A stretch of DNA of 64,000 nt from DATMER01 sp963741305 (GTDB taxonomy: Bacteria > Acidobacteriota > Thermoanaerobaculia > Multivoradales > UBA5704), in NCBI GenBank assembly GCA_963741305.1, contig CAVUHL010000003.1, positions 1,240,001 through 1,304,000 of the forward strand. The letters are read 5' to 3'. This document shows, piece after piece, positions 1 through 7,682 of the stretch; the first letter of the stretch is position 1; the number at the start of each line of letters is the position of its first letter. The notes beneath the pieces are model-generated. The model worked only from the letters and a program-made list of their open reading frames with translations. It had not been told where the DNA came from and made no database searches. The position numbers and the translations under genes are program-made.

Positions 1-87
1 TTGAGCTGGAGCCCCCCGCCCAGCTACTACGGACCCTCTATGCCTTGACCACCGGGGGCCTCATAAGGGTTAGGCGCTCCGCCCCAG

Positions 88-885
88 TTAGTTTCCATAT
101 CTAAAACGATCGTACTTGAATTGGGCATAAGAAAGGCTGAATCTATTTTCAACCTGGCTCATCTGAAAGAATCGCGTCGGCGAGCCGCAAAGAATTAGGC
201 AGATCATTTCTTGATGCGCCTCCGGCATTGCGGCACCTAAATATATGCCCGTGAGCGCCTTCCAGTCGTAAGTGTACTGATGATCTCCTTCCATATGTAG
301 TAGCCGCCACTCCTTTTCATATCTCCATCGGTCTGATTTTGTTAGTACCATTGCATCTAGGACGTTGGACAAAGCCGGATTTTTCAGCAGTTCCATTGCA
401 TCAACTGAAGGCACTTCCGAGGAGTATTTAACAGCTTGCGCATTAGGGAACTGATCGAACGAGGTATCGAACTCCAGGCAGAACCCTCGATGTCCATCTG
501 CGTAGTGCGCCCACATTAGGAGATCCTTGCATGTCTCGGAGAAGCATGCAACGCCCCGTTCTCTGATGGCTGCATGTCTGTCGGTGAAGCCACCCTCTAT
601 TCCTCGCTCAATGTCCTCTCTAAAGCGCTCGTTAGGAGCGCCTTCCGAGAGATACCTTGCATCCCATTCTTCTGGTTCGGTATTTCGGGCTCTGTATTGC
701 TGAAAGAGGTACCGTAAATCTTCACTCCCTAGGCTCGCGTTCCAAACCTTAAGCCCGCAGTCAAAAGGATCATTGAATCGCGCGGGCTTGGAAAACCAGA
801 TCTGCCGATTCGTGAGATTCGCCAGAGTTTGCGTAGTAAAGGGCTGGTATTTGTAGAGGCGCCCTGGAACCATACCTTCCGACAT
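88..885 (-). CDS. DUF2971-family protein, integron cassette gene
   Basis: A 265-residue protein. Its opening (RLYKYQPF, then IWFSKPARFNDPFDC), the central GVACFSE...LMWAHYADGHRGFCLEFD stretch and the late KEWRLL segment fit the DUF2971 family from memory. The biochemical role of that family is not established; it is common in mobile DNA and defence-like settings. There is no signal peptide or membrane segment. The start codon lies 36 bp after the R' end of the attC-like site at 921-990, and the TAA stop falls in a GTTAGTT sequence, as expected for a cassette gene. It is the most downstream cassette gene visible; its own attC is not clear before the window edge. Confidence 0.8.
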   Translation of the reverse strand: MSEGMVPGRLYKYQPFTTQTLANLTNRQIWFSKPARFNDPFDCGLKVWNASLGSEDLRYLFQQYRARNTEPEEWDARYLSEGAPNERFREDIERGIEGGFTDRHAAIRERGVACFSETCKDLLMWAHYADGHRGFCLEFDTSFDQFPNAQAVKYSSEVPSVDAMELLKNPALSNVLDAMVLTKSDRWRYEKEWRLLHMEGDHQYTYDWKALTGIYLGAAMPEAHQEMICLILCGSPTRFFQMSQVENRFSLSYAQFKYDRFRYGN

Positions 886-920
886 GAACTCTCCGAGATC
901 CTTTCGTCTGAAGTTCCGAC

Positions 921-990
921 GCCTAACGTCTCTGCTGCTCAGCGGCCAGGAGGCGGAGCCTTCTGGTCCGCTGGAGCAGCCGGGTTCGAC
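921..990 (-). other. attC-like integron recombination site 1
   Basis: A 70-bp imperfect palindrome bounded on the plus strand by GCCTAAC (921-927) and GTTCGAC (984-990). Read on the minus strand, the R' end is GTTAGGC, a perfect GTTRRRY. The inner arms (TGCTGCTCAGCGG and CCGCTGGAGCAG) pair. It sits between the stop of the 939-1778 gene and the start of the 88-885 gene. Confidence 0.8.
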
Positions 991-1778
991 TGTCGTGTCT
1001 CTATTACCCTGCGCAGCTTGTTGATTTGGTCGTTTATACGTGCAATGCTACGATTATCTAGTGATCGAATGTCTCGGCGCGCGCAAGTGTTCTCGATCTT
1101 CTGGGCAGCATAGAAGATACTCCACCAAACGATCTCAACTAGACTCACCCAGTCTTGAACTGAAATCTGCTCTCCGAAGTCTTTGTCCTTTCCAAGCCCT
1201 CGCCTGTAAACGCTGCCGCCAAGATGCGATCCATGCACCTGCTGCGATAGCAGAATATAAGCTGTATAGCGTTGCTCCTCACCTAGTTCCTTCAGCATCT
1301 CCGAGAGCTTGGGAATCCCCTTGAGCAGCAAGGTACCCGGGGGCAGGGCCTGCTCGACCTCCATTCTGAATTGCGAGATCAGCACGGAAGCAGCCTCAAA
1401 TTTCTCTACCTTTGAGTAACGGCCGCAACGCTTCCAAGTTCGCTCATCTTCCGACAAGTGAGCTAAAAAGCGTGCCTCTCTATCAAAGACATTTGCAGGA
1501 TGAAGAAGCCACTGGATCTTAATTCCTTGCTCAAAAGCAGCCCTCGTCAAAGTGCCGCCAGCAGGCAGCAAGGCGAAGTTAATACGGGCACACTCGAGTA
1601 GGCCTTCAATGTGGCGTGCCAATGAGAGAAATAGAACCCGGGCCTCAACGTCGGACTCATATCGCCCATACCCATCGAACGGTTCACTAACGTCTCTAAG
1701 CAGGGCGCCGACGGCCTCTTTAACTTCCTGACAGAGGCTCAGCAGCTCGGGTGACGCAAGGACCTCTATGCTCTTCAT
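939..1778 (-). CDS. hypothetical helical protein (DUF5677-like), integron cassette gene
   Basis: About 279 residues when started at the ATG at 1778; a TTG nine bases upstream (1787) is in frame but less attractive. The segment LTRAAFEQGIKIQWLLHP resembles DUF5677-type helical proteins, a weak recollection rather than an assignment. No signal peptide or convincing membrane span. The last residues (SNPAAPADQKAPPPGR) are encoded by the attC-like site itself, so they are probably not functional. The stop lies inside the attC at 921-990. Function unknown. Confidence 0.65.
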   Translation of the reverse strand: MKSIEVLASPELLSLCQEVKEAVGALLRDVSEPFDGYGRYESDVEARVLFLSLARHIEGLLECARINFALLPAGGTLTRAAFEQGIKIQWLLHPANVFDREARFLAHLSEDERTWKRCGRYSKVEKFEAASVLISQFRMEVEQALPPGTLLLKGIPKLSEMLKELGEEQRYTAYILLSQQVHGSHLGGSVYRRGLGKDKDFGEQISVQDWVSLVEIVWWSIFYAAQKIENTCARRDIRSLDNRSIARINDQINKLRRVIETRQSNPAAPADQKAPPPGR

Positions 1779-1791
1779 TGTCGTCAATGGC

Positions 1792-1860
1792 GTCGAACGC
1801 TCAGAAGATCACCGGCACATGGGCGCGAGCCCAGGTGTCCGGTGCATCGACTAGTTATGC
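1792..1860 (-). other. attC-like integron recombination site 2
   Basis: 69 bp bounded by GTCGAAC (1792-1798) and GTTATGC (1854-1860). The arms CACCGGCACATGGGC and GCCCAGGTGTCCGGTG pair with a few mismatches around a short GCGA loop. It lies immediately downstream of the gene ending at 1864, in the same arrangement as the other sites. Confidence 0.7.
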
Positions 1861-1863
1861 GAT

Positions 1864-2190
1864 TCACTCGGCCTCATCATCAACGTGCGCACCGCCTTGC
1901 TGAATAAGCGCCTTAAGCCTTCGCGTAGCGATTTCGTTCAAAACCATGCCTTGCTCCATTATAAGTCCTAGAGTTATCAAAACAGAAGCGCTATTAGAAG
2001 TCTTTTCAATGATAGGAACCATTGCTGGAACAACAATTAGAGAGACAGGTATGCCGAGCAGTAACTGCTTCCGGAGGGATAAACTTCGACGACCAGGAAA
2101 TACCCTCTTGCGAATGAAGATCCCTAGGTAGTAGGCCGCAAATGCTAGTAAGATGACAAGCAAGCCGCGCAATTCGTAGTTTGGGCTCAT
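1864..2190 (-). CDS. small two-helix membrane protein, integron cassette gene
   Basis: A 108-residue protein with two hydrophobic helices (about residues 9-25 and 46-62) separated by a basic loop rich in Arg and Lys (RKRVFPGRR), and an acidic C-terminus. I do not recognise the family. Its ATG overlaps the stop of the 2190-2615 gene by one base (TAATG), so the two are translationally coupled and form a two-gene cassette. The 3' end is followed directly by an attC-like site. It could be a partner of the secreted protein encoded just upstream, but that is inference from position only. Confidence 0.6.
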   Translation of the reverse strand: MSPNYELRGLLVILLAFAAYYLGIFIRKRVFPGRRSLSLRKQLLLGIPVSLIVVPAMVPIIEKTSNSASVLITLGLIMEQGMVLNEIATRRLKALIQQGGAHVDDEAE

Positions 2191-2615
2191 TAGCGTTTCT
2201 CCGCAACAGAAACAACAAACTGGTCGCCTTCGACCTTACCTGCGTAGACCCAACCCGTCAAAGGGGCAGTGCCTAGGTTCTGGTTTGGTTCGAGTGATAC
2301 CCTTAGCCAAACTGACCTCTCGAGCAGGGTGTTTACGTACTTTGTCTCCTCAATCCTTACCGTCCCGTCCTTAGGAATTGTCCCAAGCTTTCCCTCTGGA
2401 TTGGTTGTGAAAAACCAGAGCTTCTTGGGCTCAGTCCTGAAGAGAACAAGCTCTTGGAGCGCAACCGCTGTCGGCCTTTCGGCAAATTGGATGGTTGACT
2501 CCCGTGGCTCACCAGCCTGGGGAATACCGGTCGGGCGATTTGGCTGGGCACTCAGGGGAAGCGAGAGCACGAGCAATGCAAGGAATACAATAGCAGTCCA
2601 CCGAGATTGTCGCAT
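2190..2615 (-). CDS. secreted hypothetical protein, integron cassette gene
   Basis: A 141-residue protein with a clear signal peptide (MRQSRWTAIVFLALLVLSL, predicted cleavage after a Ser-Ala region near residue 23). The mature part is beta-rich and ends with a WVYAGKV motif reminiscent of bacterial SH3-like domains; this is a shape impression, not a family match. It is the first gene of a two-gene cassette with the downstream membrane protein. Its start lies about 45 bp after the R' end of the attC-like site at 2659-2717. Confidence 0.65.
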   Translation of the reverse strand: MRQSRWTAIVFLALLVLSLPLSAQPNRPTGIPQAGEPRESTIQFAERPTAVALQELVLFRTEPKKLWFFTTNPEGKLGTIPKDGTVRIEETKYVNTLLERSVWLRVSLEPNQNLGTAPLTGWVYAGKVEGDQFVVSVAEKR

Positions 2616-2658
2616 TTAACTCCTCCTCATTACCAATTTTGGTCGATTCTGTCTCGCC

Positions 2659-2717
2659 GCATAACGTCCTTGCCGATGAGCGGCGGCTTGCCGTCCGCTC
2701 GATCGGCCGTGTTAGCC
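2659..2717 (-). other. attC-like integron recombination site 3 (59 bp)
   Basis: Exactly 59 bp, bounded by GCATAAC (2659-2665) and GTTAGCC (2711-2717). The arms GCCGATGAGCGG and CCGCTCGATCGGC pair with bulged bases, as in classical 59-base elements. The stop codon of the upstream cassette gene (TAA, plus-strand tta at 2712-2714) is inside the R'' sevenmer. Confidence 0.85.
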
Positions 2718-3470
2718 GGCACTTCCCTGGCTCTTTACTCTGTCAGCCGCACTTTCCGAAGAAACCTCCTTCAGCAGAGACCGGCCGAGGATTGTCAACT
2801 CGATGACATCGAGGAATTCCCACCTTGAGCCTTCAGGCGGTATCTCTTGACGGCACTGGATTACGCCGAGATCCCAAAAGAGCTTCTCCTGGTCTTCCGA
2901 AATGCCTGCATACGCGAGAGCTTCCCAGTAGCCGTCAAAAGCCTCTTCTGGACAGTAGTGGCCAAGATCATAGAATTCAAGGCAGCGGCGAAAATCTTCG
3001 ACTGAACCAAAGATGCCAGCCTCAATAAGGCCCTCGACCCCGCCGATACCGGATATCGTTCGTTCCGATGCCCCCAGCAAATCGAGAAGCTCACTGGCCA
3101 AAATCAGTACCCGACCACAGATCCTCTGATCGACCTTCTCGCCATGGTGCGCGCCATCATTACGGTAGTAACCAAATGCACCCTCGAAGAGCTTCTGCGC
3201 ATGAATCTGATACTCGGGCCCCAATGGCACAACCAAGTTTATGCCCCGGCCTTCCCCGAACACTCTCTTGATCAAACGTTGGCCATAGACTTTCCCAGGC
3301 GCAAGAGAGATCTCTCTGAGTGCCAATTCTATCTGTTTCATGGCCTCGAACGCTGCCTGTGGATAGTGACCGTTCCGATAGAGTCCAGCGCAGGAGTTAA
3401 GGACTCGTGGATGAAGAAGTTCTCCTAGATCCGTAGCTAAGTTCATACTGACGATCTTCCCATAGTGCAT
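2712..3470 (-). CDS. TIGR02391/Ymh-like protein, integron cassette gene
   Basis: A 252-residue protein when started at the ATG at 3470, 12 bp from the attC-like site at 3482-3543. An open frame continues upstream to 3629, but it crosses that attC and the next gene, so the long form is rejected; a second ATG at 3446 is possible. The segments LHPRVLNSCAGLYRNGHYPQ and FEGAFGYYRNDGAHH match the TIGR02391 (Ymh) family as I remember it: a HEPN-like helical domain, function not established, frequent in phage and mobile DNA. No signal peptide or membrane segment. Confidence 0.7.
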   Translation of the reverse strand: MHYGKIVSMNLATDLGELLHPRVLNSCAGLYRNGHYPQAAFEAMKQIELALREISLAPGKVYGQRLIKRVFGEGRGINLVVPLGPEYQIHAQKLFEGAFGYYRNDGAHHGEKVDQRICGRVLILASELLDLLGASERTISGIGGVEGLIEAGIFGSVEDFRRCLEFYDLGHYCPEEAFDGYWEALAYAGISEDQEKLFWDLGVIQCRQEIPPEGSRWEFLDVIELTILGRSLLKEVSSESAADRVKSQGSAG

Positions 3471-3481
3471 CGACCCTCGAC

Positions 3482-3543
3482 GGCTAACGCTGCGGCGGCT
3501 CAGCGCGCGGCGCCAGCCGTCCGCTGGAGCCGCTTGGTTAGGC
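3482..3543 (-). other. attC-like integron recombination site 4
   Basis: 62 bp, bounded by GGCTAAC (3482-3488) and GTTAGGC (3537-3543). The arms GCGGCTCAGCG and CGCTGGAGCCGC pair. The stop codon of the 3538-4038 gene (plus-strand tta at 3538-3540) lies within the outer sevenmer. Confidence 0.85.
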
Positions 3544-4038
3544 CTTGGCTCCGGCATCGGAAGGCGTGGTCGGCTGGCGAGCATTCGCCATTGCCCGCTG
3601 GTTACAAAACGCAGAAAACGCCTCATCAAATCCTCGTCCAGTAGCTAACGATAAAACCTCTGCATCGCTGATGAGTAAATCTAAGACTTGTCCGTGAAGG
3701 CGCGTAGCAGTGGACGATGGAAACATCCCGGCCTTCTCCGCTAGAAATAGCTGTTGGTGTGTCTGAAGGGCGAGAAATGTAGCCCAGCGTTTCCGCGTCG
3801 CAGAAAGCGACTGATCACGCCCGTCTGGAAAAAGGCTGTCGATAGCGAGTAGATTTTCGTCGCTCGACAGAGCCGTAGTGTTTAGTTGATTGAAGGCGGC
3901 GATGGCCGCGTTGAGATGGCTGGCCGCTTCTGTAGTTCGGGTATGTCGATAGACCCGCCAGCCGAGCCAGAATGTAGCGGCGGCAATCAGGGTCTGCGAC
4001 GTGACGTTGGCTATACTGATCCAGGTGTCGAGTGTCAT
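3538..4038 (-). CDS. hypothetical protein with one N-terminal membrane helix, integron cassette gene
   Basis: A 166-residue protein with one predicted membrane helix near residues 8-27 (IANVTSQTLIAAATFWLGW) followed by a soluble helical region. I do not recognise a family. The last residues (PTTPSDAGAKA) run into the attC-like site, which also supplies the stop codon. The start is 36 bp beyond the next attC-like site at 4075-4136. Single-helix proteins of this size are common among cassette genes of unknown function. Confidence 0.6.
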   Translation of the reverse strand: MTLDTWISIANVTSQTLIAAATFWLGWRVYRHTRTTEAASHLNAAIAAFNQLNTTALSSDENLLAIDSLFPDGRDQSLSATRKRWATFLALQTHQQLFLAEKAGMFPSSTATRLHGQVLDLLISDAEVLSLATGRGFDEAFSAFCNQRAMANARQPTTPSDAGAKA

Positions 4039-4074
4039 AAACGGGCTCGAATGAGATCTAACGGGTTCGAGTGG

Positions 4075-4136
4075 GCCTAACGGGGATGCCCCTCAGCGTG
4101 CGGCGCCAGCCGTCCGCTGCAGGGGCCGGGTTCGGC
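4075..4136 (-). other. attC-like integron recombination site 5
   Basis: 62 bp, bounded by GCCTAAC (4075-4081) and GTTCGGC (4130-4136). The inner segment (cagcgtgcggcgccagccgt) is nearly identical to the centre of site 4, and GATGCCCCTCAGCG pairs with CGCTGCAGGGGCC. It lies 27 bp past the stop of the 4164-4838 gene. Confidence 0.8.
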
Positions 4137-4163
4137 GTGTGGTCGATACAATCTGAACGTCGG

Positions 4164-4838
4164 CTAACGAGGCTTGGCATCCTTTTCACCGACCTCTCGT
4201 GCTCTTGAAGTAACACCGAGGGCTTCGTTATACTGCTTCACTGCGACACGCCCTATAGTTGACACCCAGGCTTGCCCTGTTTCCCCGATGCCATTAGTAA
4301 CGATGCGAGTATAAATTATAAGTGCTACCACCAAGAGCAAGGAAATAAAGCCCACGACTAGAGAGAATGCACTGAATATGAGGAGAGAAACGATCAAGCC
4401 TGCGATAATCGCCATGGCTGAAATCAGGGAGCCGTAGGCGTAGGTTGTTCGACGCCGCATCCAATCGATCAAGCGACTATCCGCGTAGGTGTAGAAAAAG
4501 GCTTGAAAGGCACCTGACGAGCTTATTGGCCCTTCGAGTTCTACCTCCCTGGCTAGCATCTTGCCAAACGCTTCATTGAAGGGAAGGTTCCACGGATTTC
4601 GCCGTACCCCAAGAAGTACAAGCGCAGCAAGCCGATCGAGAAGTAACCCCACTGCAGGAGGGCCGCCAAGGCCAGCGATTGCAGTAATAACGGCGAGGAG
4701 CGTGGTCGGCTGGCCAGAGGAGAGGAGAACCCCCAGGTAGTTCCACTGTGGCGAATCCGAAGCCCAGAGGGTGGCTGCCACTACCAGAACGAAGAGCCAA
4801 CCTGCAGCCACGACTCTTCCGTAGTGAAGTTTCTCCAT
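4164..4838 (-). CDS. multi-pass membrane protein, probable integron cassette gene
   Basis: A 224-residue protein with about four to five hydrophobic segments: near residues 10-27, 45-75, a strong pair around 133-150 and 155-175. The soluble N-terminal half holds no motif I recognise. A good ribosome-binding site (AAGGAG, then GAGAGGGA) precedes the ATG. It is the most upstream cassette-like gene in the array. I cannot identify an attC or attI site with confidence beyond it, so this may be the first cassette or the point where the array degenerates. Confidence 0.6.
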   Translation of the reverse strand: MEKLHYGRVVAAGWLFVLVVAATLWASDSPQWNYLGVLLSSGQPTTLLAVITAIAGLGGPPAVGLLLDRLAALVLLGVRRNPWNLPFNEAFGKMLAREVELEGPISSSGAFQAFFYTYADSRLIDWMRRRTTYAYGSLISAMAIIAGLIVSLLIFSAFSLVVGFISLLLVVALIIYTRIVTNGIGETGQAWVSTIGRVAVKQYNEALGVTSRAREVGEKDAKPR

Positions 4839-5336
4839 TCCCTCTCACTCCTTAACGTTCATTTGTGTCGCCGAACCTTGGTGTATCCATCTGCCTCTAT
4901 CCTGCCTATAGGCCACGCTCGTGAGGCGAAGGACGCAATAGGATTCGGCGCCCTCGCATGCAACAGTCCGGAAGGCAAACGACATAGTAAGTCTAGGTCC
5001 AGGCCAGATGTGAGTCAATCTGACCAGGGTTCCGGCCGATATGCAGGACACGTCCCTTGAACTTATAAGGACGGGGCTGTCTGCCTTCTCCCGATGTTGG
5101 CACAAGGGCATCTCGTTCTACTGGATGAGCTTAGGCGCGGCGCAGATAGAGGCCCTGGCCCATAGGCATTCTCGCAGCAGGGGCAATGGTCGCTTACACA
5201 GTTGATCATAGGCCGATAAGGCGGTCGTAGCTCCGCCTTTCCTGGGAAGGCTTCTGGGCTTGATCGGCCGTTGATAAGCCGCGGGGGCTTATCCATCAAA
5301 GCTGGTCCAGCGGCGGTCCGGGGGGTGGCTCCCGCG
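4839..5336. other. intergenic gap between cassette array and chromosomal-type DNA
   Basis: About 500 bp without a gene I can support. Short open frames exist on both strands but none has a good start or recognisable content. No integron integrase is present here, where attI/intI would be expected given the cassette orientation. The only clear structure is a stem-loop at 5271-5300 (GATAAGCC...GGCTTATC, with extra pairing of the flanks), without a T-tract on either side. Confidence 0.5.
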
Positions 5337-5849
5337 CTACCCCTTCGTGTACAGGGACTCATGGTAGGCGCGCCCATCCCGGACGAGGCGGATCTGGCCC
5401 GTGCTGCCCCAGCGGCGGAGGGTGGCCGAGACGCTCCTCGGCTGGATCCGGTAGCGCAGCTTCGGACCCCAGCGCTGCTTGATCTCCGTGATGAGCGCCG
5501 AGGCGCCGAAGACCTCGTCCGGTGACTTGCGCTCGATCACGCGGGTCATCAGCCGGCTCAGCCAGCGCGCGCCGCCGGTGTCGACGTCCTCGGGCGGCGG
5601 GGGAGCGGGCTTGGCGTCCACGTCCACGAGCATCTCGCCGATCGAGGCGGAGGCGGCCTTGAAGGCCTCGTAACGCTCGATCGCCTTCCGGTGCCCGGCC
5701 TCGTGAACTCCCTTCTGCTCGGCGTGCAACGCTTGCTGATCGGCGTGGTACGCCTCCTGCTCCGCGTGGTGCTCATGCCGGGCCTTGTGGTGCGCGATCT
5801 TCGCCTCCATCTGGGCGAGTGCGTCGGCGATGGACAGGTTCGAGCCCAT
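5337..5849 (-). CDS. hypothetical protein with His/Glu-rich coiled coil and winged-helix-like C-terminus
   Basis: A 170-residue protein. Residues 10-65 form a charged helix packed with His, Glu and Gln (HHKARHEHHAEQEAYHADQQ), probably a coiled coil. A Pro-rich linker (KPAPPPPED) leads to a C-terminal domain of about 75 residues with helical and basic features (LRRWGSTGQIRLVRDGRAYHE) that reads like a winged helix. I do not know the family. It could be a small DNA-binding protein with a His-rich oligomerisation or metal-binding arm; that is inference. Confidence 0.6.
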   Translation of the reverse strand: MGSNLSIADALAQMEAKIAHHKARHEHHAEQEAYHADQQALHAEQKGVHEAGHRKAIERYEAFKAASASIGEMLVDVDAKPAPPPPEDVDTGGARWLSRLMTRVIERKSPDEVFGASALITEIKQRWGPKLRYRIQPRSVSATLRRWGSTGQIRLVRDGRAYHESLYTKG

Positions 5850-5986
5850 TCCAGGTCCCTCCCGGGTTGCGGCACAGGCATCCCTTTCGGCAGGACGCCG
5901 GTCCTACGTTGCAAAGTCAGGGGTAACGGGAGTCAAGGATACCGGAGGAGCGGCTCGGCGTCCATCCCGTGTTGAAAGGTGCCCTG

Positions 5987-6422
5987 CCCCTTCAACACGG
6001 GCAGGAGCCCTTTCAACACGGGCAGGTGACTTTTCAACACGGGCAGGTGCCCTTTCAATAAAGGCAGGTGCCTTTTCAACGCGGGCAGGTGCCCTTTCAA
6101 CACGGGCAGGTGCCCTTTCAACACGGGCAGGTGACTTTTCAACACGGGCAGGTGCCCTTTCAACACGGGTGGCTGCCCCTTCAACACGGGCAGGTGCCCT
6201 TTCAACAAAGGCAGGTGACTTTTCAACGCGGGCAGGTGCTCTTTCAACACGGGTGGCTGCCTCTTCAACACGGGCAGGTGCCCTTTCAACAAAGGCAGGT
6301 GATTTTTCAACACGGGCAGGTGCCCTTTCAACACGGGTGGCTGCCTCTTCAACACGGGCAGGTGCCCTTTCAACAAAGGCAGGTGACTTTTCAACGCGGG
6401 CAGGTGCCCTTTCAACATAGGA
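5987..6422. repeat. 21-bp tandem repeat array, about 21 units, with 84-bp higher-order period
   Basis: The unit is close to CCCTTTCAACACGGGCAGGTG and repeats about 21 times with no spacer. From roughly unit 9 on, variants recur every four units (GGTGGCTG variant, ACACGGGC, ACAAAGGC, then ACTTTTC or ATTTTTC), giving an 84-bp period from recent block duplication. Because 21 is a multiple of three, several frames stay open on both strands and encode heptapeptide repeats, but none has a credible start. Each unit junction carries a small palindrome (GGGCA/TGCCC). The array begins right after the stop side of the 6426-7682 gene. Confidence 0.9.
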
Positions 6423-6425
6423 GGG

Positions 6426-7682
6426 TCACATCATCTGCGAGGGCCGGCTGCCGGTCAGGACCAGGATGGCGTCGAAGCCGTGGACGATCCTCATCAGCTC
6501 GGGGTCGCTCTTTTTGGTCCTCGCGGCGGAGAAGAGGGGACGCAGAGGGCGCAGGTCGATCAGCGTGAAGCCGTCCGGGAAGGGCTTGCCGACGATGGGA
6601 CCCAGGCCCTCCTCGTCCGCGAGGTCCACGGGCGCGGGGACGTAGCGCAGCTCCGTAGGGTTGAAGATGGCGTGCTCGGTGCCGGCGCCGCCGATCACGA
6701 GCAGGTGGAAGGACTTGCCGCCTTCGGCCGCCGCCATCTCGGAGGCGAGGTTGCCCAGGTCGAAGACCTCGGTCACGTTGCGGCCCCGGATCATGTGGCT
6801 CGCGCCGAACTTGAGCAGTACCCGCGGCGCCGACCCTCCGGCCTTGGCCTCGTTCCAGTGGCGCAGGAAGTTGCGGCGGTTGAGCTGCGCCCGGCGCTCG
6901 TTCGATTCCCAGCCGTGGTTGGTCACGAAGAGCTGGTTGATGGCGAGCGTCTCTTCGATCACGTCGAGGGCGAGGGCGCTCTCCGCGTCGGGGTCGGGCC
7001 AGGCCTGCCGCAGGCCGGCCATGACGCCGGGGGTCATCGAGAAGGAGAAGAAGGCGCCGGGGTTCTTCGTCTCGGAGACTGTCTTCCAGGCCGCCGCGGA
7101 CTTTTCGTGGAGCGCTTCGACCGCGGCCTTTGCCGGTCCCGCCGGGGCCTTGCTGCGCATGCGGTCTAAGAGGTAGCGGTCGGCCGTGACCTCGTAATCC
7201 AGACCCCAGAGGACCGGCTGCTTGCCGTTGACGGCGGCCCGGGCTGCGACGAGCAGCTCGGCCTCTTCCTTGAGGGTGAAGAACGCCACTCCGGGCGGGT
7301 ACTCCTGGAAGAAGGACGCCACCTTGGGCAGGCCCTCGCGCGCCTTCCCGTCGAGGACGGTGGCCATCGGCGGCGAGATCTCGAGGGCCAGGTGACGGTA
7401 GCCGGCGGGCTGAAGGGCGCGGAAGAGCTCCCGCACCACGGCCGGGATCTCCGCCACGCCGTGCTCCTCGCCGACGAGGAAGAAGTTGGACGCCTGGCCT
7501 TCCTTGACGAGCAGGTCCCAGCCGGGGCCGGAGAAGGCGCCGTCCTTGAAGTGGACCGCGTGACGGCTCTCCGCAGACTTGGCCGCGAGCCGCTCTTCGA
7601 AAGTCGGAGCTGTCTGGGCGGAGACGGAAGAGATACAGAGGACGGCCACGAGGCCGAGGAGAGCCAGCCGGGTTGTTTTCAT
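6426..7682 (-). CDS. secreted EreA/ChaN-like protein
   Basis: A 418-residue protein. The signal peptide (MKTTRLALLGLVAVLCISSVSA) supports the start at 7682; the open frame continues far upstream, but that part is antisense to other genes. The motif FLVGEEHGVAEIP followed by LALEISP resembles the Glu-His core of the erythromycin-esterase/ChaN (TraB-like) superfamily, and GASHMIRG late in the protein fits as well. Substrate unknown; activity as a hydrolase or as a haem/iron-binding protein are both possible for this superfamily. Its ATG overlaps the stop of the upstream gene by four bases, so the two are co-translated. It ends beside the 21-bp repeat array. Confidence 0.7.
   Translation of the reverse strand: MKTTRLALLGLVAVLCISSVSAQTAPTFEERLAAKSAESRHAVHFKDGAFSGPGWDLLVKEGQASNFFLVGEEHGVAEIPAVVRELFRALQPAGYRHLALEISPPMATVLDGKAREGLPKVASFFQEYPPGVAFFTLKEEAELLVAARAAVNGKQPVLWGLDYEVTADRYLLDRMRSKAPAGPAKAAVEALHEKSAAAWKTVSETKNPGAFFSFSMTPGVMAGLRQAWPDPDAESALALDVIEETLAINQLFVTNHGWESNERRAQLNRRNFLRHWNEAKAGGSAPRVLLKFGASHMIRGRNVTEVFDLGNLASEMAAAEGGKSFHLLVIGGAGTEHAIFNPTELRYVPAPVDLADEEGLGPIVGKPFPDGFTLIDLRPLRPLFSAARTKKSDPELMRIVHGFDAILVLTGSRPSQMM

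Noticed and set aside
3471..3629. N-terminal extension of the Ymh-like cassette gene
   Set aside because: It would be translated from the attC site and from the end of the neighbouring cassette gene.
4839..5336. Integron integrase or attI next to the first cassette
   Set aside because: No tyrosine-recombinase content is present; only short random frames and a stem-loop.
5933..6420. Repeat-encoded proteins of heptapeptide repeats in the 21-bp array (both strands)
   Set aside because: The frames are open only because the unit is 21 bp; no ribosome-binding site, no non-repeat domain, and several frames are equally open.
5987..6422. CRISPR-like array
   Set aside because: Units are contiguous with no spacers, so this is a tandem repeat and not a CRISPR array.
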